In this document: in pieces, positions 1-5,579 of the stretch
How positions within the stretch are numbered: the first letter of the stretch is position 1
Layout: every line of letters starts with the position of its first letter
Source of the DNA: Oscillospiraceae bacterium
GTDB taxonomy: Bacteria > Bacillota > Clostridia > Oscillospirales > Oscillospiraceae
DNA: 10,402 bases
Assembly: GCA_031288675.1 (NCBI GenBank)
Contig: JAITQY010000031.1
Coordinates: 1 to 10,402, forward strand
Direction: 5' to 3'
Made by a program: the position numbers and the translations under genes
Notes under the pieces: model-generated
What the model was told of the DNA's origin: nothing
The model's database searches: none
What the model saw: the letters and a program-made list of their open reading frames with translations, nothing else

Positions 1-309
1 GACGAAACCATTACGGACGTTAAGTTCAAAACGTTCGGATGCGGAGCCGCAGTTGCCACAAGCTCTATGGCTACGGAACTTATCAAAGGGCGGACGGTTG
101 CGGACGCGCTCAAACTTACAAACTCCGCCGTAGTAGAGGCTTTGGAGGGTCTGCCGCCGGTTAAGATACACTGCTCCGTTCTTGCCGAACAGGCAGTCAA
201 AACCGCCGTCGCGGACTGGTACAATAAACGCGGGCTTACCCCTCCGCCGGAAACATACATTGACGAACACGCTTCTGAACACGCCTATGACGAGGAACAC
301 GGCGGTTAA
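1..309 (+). CDS. nifU: NifU/IscU-like Fe-S cluster assembly scaffold, C-terminal part (5' end outside the window)
   Basis: The frame is open from base 1 to the TAA at 307-309, so the true start lies upstream. The visible 102 residues match the second half of the IscU/NifU-N scaffold family, which builds Fe-S clusters with a cysteine desulfurase and passes them to apoproteins in the cytoplasm. Two of the three family cysteines are visible: one in FGCGAA (visible residue 14) and one in KIHCSVLAEQA (visible residue 58). The 44-residue spacing is close to that of IscU. The first cysteine and its nearby aspartate would be upstream. After the core comes a short Pro/His/acidic tail ending DEEHGG. 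In Clostridia this gene often follows a nifS/iscS-type desulfurase, which cannot be seen here. The family call is solid. The choice between the nifU and iscU names is conventional. Confidence 0.9.
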   Translation, partial: DETITDVKFKTFGCGAAVATSSMATELIKGRTVADALKLTNSAVVEALEGLPPVKIHCSVLAEQAVKTAVADWYNKRGLTPPPETYIDEHASEHAYDEEHGG

Positions 310-330
310 ACGTCTATACGCGGAAATTCA

Positions 331-366
331 CAAAGAACACGGAACACAACGGTTCCGTGTTCTTTG
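331..366 (+). terminator. Long hairpin after the Fe-S scaffold gene, probable terminator
   Basis: A perfect 15-bp inverted repeat (CAAAGAACACGGAAC at 331-345 pairing with 352-366) with a 6-nt loop begins 22 bases after the stop codon. The 3' arm ends TTCTTTG, but no T-run follows. It is therefore a strong hairpin with a weak U-tract. The position between two genes that appear separately transcribed supports a terminator or mRNA-end stabiliser. Confidence 0.6.
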
Positions 367-432
367 CTGTCACCCGCCGGCATACAGTTCCTCCCTGCGC
401 CGTGCGTCTAACGCTGTCTGTAAATGTGTATC

Positions 433-482
433 TGTCAAGCGTTGATAAAAATTTTCTCAAAATCTGAAAAAAACGCTTGACA
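433..482. promoter_or_regulatory. 11-bp inverted repeat overlapping the symporter -35 box, possible operator
   Basis: TGTCAAGCGTT at 433-443 is the exact reverse complement of AACGCTTGACA at 472-482, with 28 bp between the arms. The right arm contains the TTGACA -35 hexamer (477-482). A dimeric or looping repressor could use this arrangement, but no regulator gene is visible here. The left arm also presents TTGACA on the minus strand, but no -10-like hexamer lies at the right distance, so a divergent promoter is not supported. Function is inferred from geometry only. Confidence 0.4.
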
Positions 483-505
483 AACCCAAAACCCTCTGTT
501 ATACT
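477..505 (+). promoter_or_regulatory. Sigma-A-type promoter for the symporter gene
   Basis: TTGACA (477-482), a 17-bp spacer and TATACT (500-505) sit 76 bp upstream of the symporter ATG. An A-rich tract lies just upstream and could act as an UP element. The 461-484 segment is almost identical to 2129-2153, around the -35 box of the T-box gene. Confidence 0.85.
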
Positions 506-581
506 TTATCACGTTAGCGCATTAGTGTAATAAATCAATATGCGTCAGCAACTCTAATTACTGAAACGGAGATACCTCATT

Positions 582-2096
582 ATGGCTATCAAAATCATTT
601 TGCTCCTCGTCTTTGTCGCGGTTACTGTCGCGGTGGGATTGGTATGCAGAAGACGCGCAGCCGATGTAGCCGGATTTGTACTCGGCGGACGAAACGTCGG
701 CTCGTGGCTTACGGCTTTCGCTTACGGAACCTCTTACTTCTCGGCGGTCATATTCGTCGGATACGCCGGACAGTTCGGCTGGAAATACGGAATGTCCGCA
801 ACTTGGATCGGACTCGGCAACGCCTTGATCGGCTCACTGCTCGCTTGGCTGATTCTCGGGCGCAGAACGTACGCTATGACGCGTCAGCTAAATTCCACAA
901 CTATGCCGGACTTCTTTGAGGCTCGCTTCAAAAGCAGAAACCTCAAACTTGCCGCAAGCGCAATCATCTTCATCTTCCTGATTCCATACACGGCAAGCCT
1001 GTATAACGGTCTGTCGCGAATATTCGGGATGGCGTTCAACATCCCATACGAGTACTGCATTATCGGGATGGCTGTCATAACCGCCGTTTACGTCGTTGCC
1101 GGAGGATACTTCGCGACCGCTATCAACGACTTCATACAAGGTATCATAATGTTAGCCGGCATTGTCGCTATTATTATCGCCGTTGCCTCCGGTCAGGGCG
1201 GATTCGGCGCGGCGGTGCAAAAGCTCGGTGAGATAACCGCCGCCGGAGTACCGCAGGGTTCGCTCGCAAGTCTGTTCGGTCCCGACCCGCTTAATCTGCT
1301 TGGAGTAGTCATACTTACCTCGCTCGGAACGTGGGGATTGCCGCAGATGGTGCATAAATTCTATGCCATCAAAAATGAGAGCGCGGTCAGAAAAGGTACG
1401 GTCATCAGCACCCTGTTTGCCATCATCGTTGCAGGCGGATGCTACCTGCTCGGCGGATTCGGGCGGCTGTTTGACAACCCCTCAATATACAACGCCGCCG
1501 GAGCGCCTGTCTATGACGCCATTATCCCCCGTATGCTCAGCACTTTGCCTGATGTGCTTATCGGCGTCGTTGTAATGCTTGTATTCTCCGCGTCAATGAG
1601 CACCCTGTCGTCGCTGGTTTTGACCTCAAGCTCAACTCTTACGCTCGACTTCATAAAGGGCGCCGTATACCCTAAAATGAGCGGCAAAACTCAGCTCAGC
1701 ACAATGCGGATACTTGTCGTAGTTTTTATCGTAATCTCCGCCGTACTGGCGTTAGTGCAGTACAAAAGCAGCGTTACGTTCATCGCACAGCTTATGGGTA
1801 TAAGCTGGGGCGCGCTTGCCGGTTCGTTCCTTGCTCCTTTCCTTTACGGTCTGTATATGAAGCGCACGAGCGCCGCCTCAGTGTGGGTCAGCTTTGTCTG
1901 CGGGGTTGGCATTACCGTCGCGAATATGCTTATGGGGCTTGCCGGACACGCGTTTATCAAGTCGCCGATCAACGCCGGCGTCGCGGCTATGATAGTCGGA
2001 TTAATTGTCGTTCCTCTGGTTTCCGCGTTTACAAAACCTCCTGAAACCGAACACGTCGAACGCATATTTAATAGCTTCAGCGCAAACAAAGAGTGA
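582..2096 (+). CDS. Sodium:solute symporter family (SSS) transporter, substrate unknown
   Basis: This 504-residue, very hydrophobic protein has the length and segment pattern of the SSS family (PutP/PanF/ActP relatives), cytoplasmic-membrane carriers that use the Na+ gradient to import small solutes. The first membrane span is near residues 3-21. A Gly-rich segment around VVAGGYFATAINDFIQG matches the conserved SSS core. The segment FSASMSTLSSLVLTSSS has Ala337, Ser340 and Thr341, the residue types that form the second sodium site in PutP as I recall it. The TM2 position where PutP carries its proline-binding Asp appears to be aromatic here (GTSYFSA), so proline is unlikely. The ATG at 582 is preceded by GGAG (568-571) at 10 nt. 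The gene appears monocistronic. Its promoter resembles that of the downstream T-box gene, which suggests co-expression and, by inference, an organic acid or amino-acid-derived substrate. The substrate cannot be read from the sequence. Confidence 0.9.
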   Translation: MAIKIILLLVFVAVTVAVGLVCRRRAADVAGFVLGGRNVGSWLTAFAYGTSYFSAVIFVGYAGQFGWKYGMSATWIGLGNALIGSLLAWLILGRRTYAMTRQLNSTTMPDFFEARFKSRNLKLAASAIIFIFLIPYTASLYNGLSRIFGMAFNIPYEYCIIGMAVITAVYVVAGGYFATAINDFIQGIIMLAGIVAIIIAVASGQGGFGAAVQKLGEITAAGVPQGSLASLFGPDPLNLLGVVILTSLGTWGLPQMVHKFYAIKNESAVRKGTVISTLFAIIVAGGCYLLGGFGRLFDNPSIYNAAGAPVYDAIIPRMLSTLPDVLIGVVVMLVFSASMSTLSSLVLTSSSTLTLDFIKGAVYPKMSGKTQLSTMRILVVVFIVISAVLALVQYKSSVTFIAQLMGISWGALAGSFLAPFLYGLYMKRTSAASVWVSFVCGVGITVANMLMGLAGHAFIKSPINAGVAAMIVGLIVVPLVSAFTKPPETEHVERIFNSFSANKE

Positions 2097-2145
2097 GCAT
2101 AAATTCGTAAATTTCAGCTAAATCAAAAAATCTGAAAAAAAGCGC

Positions 2146-2174
2146 TTGACAAATTAAGAAAAGTGTGATACAAT
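2146..2174 (+). promoter_or_regulatory. Sigma-A-type promoter for the T-box leader and fusion gene
   Basis: TTGACA (2146-2151), 17 bp, then TACAAT (2169-2174). Transcription would start near 2181, exactly where the 5' arm of T-box Stem I begins. An A-rich block upstream (2129-2145) repeats the sequence in front of the symporter promoter with a single inserted G. Confidence 0.85.
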
Positions 2175-2180
2175 GCGCAA

Positions 2181-2490
2181 AACGCAAAGACGGAGACAAA
2201 GCTGATTCCCGCTGTTTTATAGAGAGCCGCCGGTCGGTGTAAGGCGGTAAACAGAGCTTCAGCGATACTCGCTCCCGAGCGGACAGGGTGAAATCTGCGT
2301 TACGTAGCCGGTAAACCTGTACGGAGGAACGCAAGCCTCCGTCAACAAATAACGAGGCGTGATAGCGCCTAAGAGCGGGCGGTTTTTTGCCGCCAAAGGG
2401 AATGGTACCGCGGAAGAACTGTTGATTAAAACTTCAGGCTTTCGTTTCCCGCAACACATTATTATGTATTGCGGAAAACGGAAGCTTTTT
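2181..2490 (+). promoter_or_regulatory. T-box riboswitch (tRNA-sensing leader), probable Leu (CUC) specifier
   Basis: All major T-box parts can be drawn. The Stem I base is AACGCA 2181-2186 with TGCGTT 2296-2301. The mid helices are GCTGA 2201-2205 with TCAGC 2259-2263, and CTGTTT 2212-2217 with AAACAG 2249-2254. A GAGAG bulge lies near 2222-2226. The distal helix CCGCC 2227-2231 with GGCGG 2243-2247 closes a loop containing the conserved GGTCGGTG. The specifier is best placed at CUC 2268-2270: this matches the spacing of GAAA-GGC-AUUCUUGAGC that I recall from B. subtilis glyQS, and a purine follows the codon, as is usual. A 7-bp hairpin follows at 2321-2342. The T-box core TGGTACCGCGG (2403-2413) sits in an antiterminator: GGGAA 2398-2402 with TTCCC 2446-2450, a 7-nt bulge TGGTACC, then GCGGAAG 2410-2416 with CTTTCGT 2439-2445. 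TGGT fits a tRNA ending ACCA, as in tRNA-Leu. Uncharged tRNA binding should favour read-through into the fusion gene. UAC (Tyr, 2266-2268) is a less likely specifier. Confidence 0.93.
2438..2490 (+). terminator. Intrinsic terminator of the T-box leader
   Basis: GCTTTCGTTT (2438-2447) pairs with AAACGGAAGC (2476-2485), CCGCAA (2449-2454) with TTGCGG (2469-2474), and ACAT (2456-2459) with ATGT (2464-2467). Only two single mismatches separate the helices, and TTTTT (2486-2490) follows. The 5' arm includes the bases that form the 3' side of the antiterminator (2439-2450), so the two structures exclude each other. This is the T-box switching logic. Confidence 0.9.
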
Positions 2491-2524
2491 CGTTTCCCGC
2501 GCAAAAAAGAAAGGAGTCAGTACA

Positions 2525-5173
2525 ATGAAACTGGCATTTTCCACAGCGGGATGTCCTAATATGGACTGGAACAACACCTGCAAAATGGCACGGGAGTTAG
2601 GCTACGCGGGCTTCGAGGTACGTGATCTCGGTCCGGAGACGCTGCAATACGGACCGTTCTACGCGGCAAGGATTGAGCAAACTAAGTCCGAGCTGGCAAA
2701 AATGGGGATTGAGATTACCTGCTTCTCCATAGGTAAGTCCACTCACATCGGCAAGACTAAGAACGGCGCAAGAAGCAAGGATACTTTGCGTATGTCCACG
2801 CTTGCCAAAGAGGTGCGCGAGGAGGCGCGCCAGTACATTAAGCTCGCCTCCAACATCGGATGCCGGTATGTGCGTCTGCAAATCGACGATTACGTTACCC
2901 CTGACATTGACGATACGGACGTTCTCGCGGCTTTAGAGGAATTAGCCCCGTTCGCGGAACTCAGCAACGTTACTCTGCTTGTCGAAACTAAAGGTATCTA
3001 CGGCGATACGGAGCGTCTGCGCAATCTCTTAGCGCGCTTCCGCAGCGACGCCGTGGGCGCGATGTGGGACGTTGATCACACGTGCCACGCCGCCGCCGAA
3101 ACTCCGGAGCAGACGGTAAAAAATCTCGGGCGTATGATTAAATATGTTCATATGCGTGACAGCGTTAAGAGCGGCGATGAAGCGGATTATAAAATCGGCG
3201 GCAAAGCGTACCGCGATATGGGGGAGGGCGACCTGCCCGTCGGCGGTATTATGCGTGCTCTGCGCTCAATTGACTTCAACGGCTTTATCTCCTACGAGTG
3301 GCGCGGCAAAGTCGCGGACGGCAAGATAGAGAATAACATTCCGCGTTTCAATAAGTTTATGCAGTATATGCAGTCGAACTTCCGCAAGTACCTTGACGGA
3401 ACAAGTCTGCTGTACGATAACATACGCGGCGACGGCAAATACTTCTGGCAGAAAGAGACGCTGCTTGACTATACGTTTCCGCAGGTGTTAGACCGCGTGT
3501 GCGAAAAATTCCCCGACCAGCTTGCCTTTAACTACACCACCCTTGAGCAGACTGCCAAAACGTACTTCCGCCGGGATGAGGGCTATGTCCGCACTTACGC
3601 GCAGTTCCGCGATGACTCGGATACGTTCGCGCGCAGTTTGATTGCGCTCGGCGTGCGCAAGGGAGATAAGGTCGCGATTTGGTCGCCGAACCTGCCGGAG
3701 TGGTTCATCACGTTTTGGGCTGCCGTCAAAATCGGCGCGGTGCTTGTCACCGTCAATACCGCATACAAAATCTATGAAGCGGAATATCTGCTTAAACAGA
3801 GCGACGCGCATACGCTCGTAATGGGCGACGGCGTTAAGGACAGCGACTATGTCGCGATTATCGGCGAGCTTTGCCCTGAGCTGAAAACTATGGAGAAAGG
3901 CGATACCCTCTTCTCCGAACGCCTGCCTATGCTACGGAACGTTATCACCATCGAGAGCAAGCGTCAGGGCTGCTGGACGTGGAATGACGCAATCGAAAAA
4001 TCCAATGAGGTTCCGTCAGAGCGTATATATGAGCTTTCTTCTCAGCTGCACAAAGACGATGTTTGCAATATGCAGTACACTTCCGGCACTACCGGCTTCC
4101 CTAAAGGCGTTATGCTGACGCATTACAACATTGTCAACAACGGCAAGGCGATAGGCGATTGTATGGACTTATCCACAGCCGACCGTATGATGATACAGGT
4201 GCCTATGTTCCACTGCTTCGGAATGGTGCTTGCTATGACCGCCTCAATAACGCACGGCACGGCTATGTCCCCGATTCCGGTTTTCTCGCCGCGGTTGGGA
4301 TTGGAATGTATCAACAAGGCAAAGATTACCGCGTTCCACGGCGTACCCACGATGTTTATCGCTATGCTTGAACACGAGGACTTCTCAAAGACGGATTTCA
4401 GTTATATGCGCACCGGAATTATGGCAGGCTCACCCTGCCCCGTAGAGAAAATGAAAGAGGTCATTGAGAAGATGAATATGACCGAAATCTGCATTACCTA
4501 CGGTCAGACGGAAGCTTCGCCGGCTGTCTCTATGAGCAAGACCACAGACAGCGTAGAGCAGAGGGTTAACACCGTAGGCGGAGAAATTTTCGGCGTTGAA
4601 TGCAAAATCTTCTCACCGGAGCGAAACCCCGTCACAGGCAAATACGACGAGCTTGGCGACGACGAGGACGGCGAATTTGTTGCGCGCGGATATAATATTA
4701 TGAAAGGCTACTATAAAATGCCGGAGGCTACGGAGGCGGCGATTGACGAGGACGGCTGGCTTCACACCGGCGATATGGCGCGCCGCCGTCACGAAGACGG
4801 ATACTTCAAAATCACCGGACGCATTAAGGATATGATTATACGCGGCGGAGAAAACATCTATCCTAAGGAAATAGAGGACTTTATCTACACGCACGAAAAA
4901 ATCAGCGACGTTCAGGTTATCGGCGTGCCGGATAAAGATTACGGCGAGGAGATAATGGCGTGCATTATCGTCAAGACGGGCGAAACTCTGACCGAAGATG
5001 ACGTCAAAGAGTACGTCCGGACGCATATGGCAAAGCACAAAACTCCGCGATATGTCCGGTTCGTGGATTCGTTCCCGATGAACGCCGCGGGCAAGATTAT
5101 GAAGTACAAGATGCGCAGCGACGCTGTGGAGTATCTCGGATTGCAGGATGCGTCCAAAATAGTGACGGCTTAA
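2525..5173 (+). CDS. Fusion protein: sugar-isomerase-like TIM barrel (AP-endonuclease 2 family) + AMP-forming acyl-CoA ligase
   Basis: One uninterrupted 882-codon frame carries two enzymes. Residues about 1-285 match the xylose-isomerase-like/AP-endonuclease-2 TIM barrel family (IolE/IolI type). Likely metal ligands or acid-base residues are Glu154 (LLVETKG), Asp182 and His185 (WDVDHTCH), His209 (VHMRDS) and Glu258 (SYEWRGK). Residues about 310-880 form a complete ANL-superfamily acyl-CoA synthetase: phosphate-binding loop YTSGTTGFPKG (518-528), TYGQTE (658-663), WLHTGD (745-750), hinge GRIKDMIIRGGENIYP (765-780) and catalytic Lys857 in AAGKIMKYKM. The ligase should convert a carboxylic acid, ATP and CoA to acyl-CoA, AMP and pyrophosphate in the cytosol. 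Its general look is that of fatty- or medium-chain ligases, but chain length cannot be assigned. The barrel's substrate is unknown. The ATG at 2525 has AAGGAG at 2511-2516, 8 nt upstream. Expression should follow the T-box upstream. I know of no characterised protein with this architecture. Assembly error is unlikely, since frame and linker are continuous. Confidence 0.92.
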   Translation: MKLAFSTAGCPNMDWNNTCKMARELGYAGFEVRDLGPETLQYGPFYAARIEQTKSELAKMGIEITCFSIGKSTHIGKTKNGARSKDTLRMSTLAKEVREEARQYIKLASNIGCRYVRLQIDDYVTPDIDDTDVLAALEELAPFAELSNVTLLVETKGIYGDTERLRNLLARFRSDAVGAMWDVDHTCHAAAETPEQTVKNLGRMIKYVHMRDSVKSGDEADYKIGGKAYRDMGEGDLPVGGIMRALRSIDFNGFISYEWRGKVADGKIENNIPRFNKFMQYMQSNFRKYLDGTSLLYDNIRGDGKYFWQKETLLDYTFPQVLDRVCEKFPDQLAFNYTTLEQTAKTYFRRDEGYVRTYAQFRDDSDTFARSLIALGVRKGDKVAIWSPNLPEWFITFWAAVKIGAVLVTVNTAYKIYEAEYLLKQSDAHTLVMGDGVKDSDYVAIIGELCPELKTMEKGDTLFSERLPMLRNVITIESKRQGCWTWNDAIEKSNEVPSERIYELSSQLHKDDVCNMQYTSGTTGFPKGVMLTHYNIVNNGKAIGDCMDLSTADRMMIQVPMFHCFGMVLAMTASITHGTAMSPIPVFSPRLGLECINKAKITAFHGVPTMFIAMLEHEDFSKTDFSYMRTGIMAGSPCPVEKMKEVIEKMNMTEICITYGQTEASPAVSMSKTTDSVEQRVNTVGGEIFGVECKIFSPERNPVTGKYDELGDDEDGEFVARGYNIMKGYYKMPEATEAAIDEDGWLHTGDMARRRHEDGYFKITGRIKDMIIRGGENIYPKEIEDFIYTHEKISDVQVIGVPDKDYGEEIMACIIVKTGETLTEDDVKEYVRTHMAKHKTPRYVRFVDSFPMNAAGKIMKYKMRSDAVEYLGLQDASKIVTA

Positions 5174-5205
5174 CTCTTGCTCGCTTAAATCTGACCATGC
5201 CGTTT

Positions 5206-5236
5206 CCGCCGGAGAGGGAAATTCCCTTTCCGGCGG
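5206..5236 (+). terminator. Hairpin after the fusion gene, probable terminator
   Basis: A 14-bp stem (5206-5219 with 5223-5236, one G-U pair) with a 3-nt loop starts 33 bases after the stop codon. It is GC-rich at its base (CCGCCGGA/TCCGGCGG). No T-run follows on the + strand; the next bases are CTCTC and then an A-tract. Termination is likely but may need help or may be incomplete. Confidence 0.6.
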
Positions 5237-5272
5237 CTCTCAAAAAAATTACGATTACACAAAATTTATCTC

Positions 5273-5301
5273 TTGACAAATCAGAAACTTTGTGCTATAA
5301 T
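5273..5301 (+). promoter_or_regulatory. Consensus sigma-A promoter for the histidine kinase
   Basis: TTGACA (5273-5278), a 17-bp spacer and TATAAT (5296-5301), with a TG dinucleotide one base before the -10 box (extended -10). Both hexamers are perfect consensus, so this is probably the strongest promoter in the window. It predicts a 5' untranslated leader of about 270 nt. Confidence 0.88.
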
Positions 5302-5313
5302 ACAGGCGTAATG

Positions 5314-5326
5314 ATTAGTGACTAAT
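5314..5326. promoter_or_regulatory. 13-bp palindrome at the predicted transcription start, possible operator
   Basis: ATTAGT-G-ACTAAT is a perfect palindrome centred on 5320, about 19 bp after the -10 box. That is a usual place for a repressor site. The half ATTAGTG recurs at 521-527, also just downstream of the symporter -10 box. No regulator is identifiable. Confidence 0.35.
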
Positions 5327-5340
5327 ATTTAATGCTTAAC

Positions 5341-5579
5341 GTCCCCCCGTTTCCCATCGTCCCCTGTCTACTCACGAATAACACCTACCGCCCATCTCCC
5401 GTCCCCTCTCGACTGTCGACTATTGACTACCGACTATCTCGTTTTTCGTAGGGGCGAGCATTGCTCGCCCGCCGTAACCCTTGTCTCCTACTACCTAATG
5501 CCTATTTCCTACACACGCGCATCTCCCGTCCGCTGTCTACTCGCGACTACGGACTGCCGACTATCTAAGGACTGTAACT
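5341..5579 (+). repeat. Pyrimidine-rich non-coding leader built from degenerate 7-nt repeats
   Basis: This C/T-rich stretch between the kinase promoter and its ATG has no convincing coding frame. It contains three heptad arrays: GACTNNN x4 (5411-5438), CCTANNN x4 (5487-5514) and GACTNNN x3 (5545-5565), with a further GACTGTA at 5570-5576 after TAAG. Two longer segments occur twice: CTGTCTACTC (5364-5373 and 5533-5542) and CATCTCCCGTCC (5393-5404 and 5520-5531). CCGACTATCT closes both GACT arrays (5430-5439 and 5557-5566). The last array runs into the kinase ribosome binding site. The heptad period is not a multiple of three, which argues against coding. Function is unknown; it may be an intergenic repeat family. 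Confidence 0.75.
5452..5470. repeat. GC-rich palindrome (7-bp stem, 5-nt loop) inside the kinase leader
   Basis: GGGCGAG (5452-5458) pairs with CTCGCCC (5464-5470) around the loop CATTG. The design is very similar to 8257-8275 upstream of fhs, which suggests a dispersed intergenic repeat. In the kinase mRNA it would form a stable hairpin about 110 nt before the start codon. Confidence 0.65.

Noticed and set aside
182..445. 87-codon frame overlapping the Fe-S scaffold 3' end
   Set aside because: It overlaps the conserved scaffold frame and crosses the downstream hairpin, with no start signal.
2266..2268. UAC (Tyr) as the T-box specifier
   Set aside because: It is two bases out of register with the expected spacing to the CCCGAG segment and is followed by a pyrimidine rather than the usual purine. 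It is kept as a second choice, not excluded.
2377..2394. GGCGG-TTTTTTG-CCGCC as an extra terminator
   Set aside because: The T-run is in the hairpin loop rather than after the stem, so it does not have intrinsic-terminator geometry. It is more likely a T-box stem.
2359..2559. 66-codon open frame overlapping the T-box and the start of the fusion gene
   Set aside because: It covers the riboswitch core and terminator helices, which fully explain the sequence, and it overlaps the true start in another frame.
4613..5038. 141-codon open frame on the minus strand opposite the ligase domain
   Set aside because: It mirrors the conserved ANL hinge region in another frame and shows no independent motif.
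5311..5325. Mini-ORF ATG-ATT-AGT-GAC-TAA at the start of the kinase leader
   Set aside because: It has four codons with no ribosome binding site, and it coincides with the 13-bp palindrome, which explains the sequence better.
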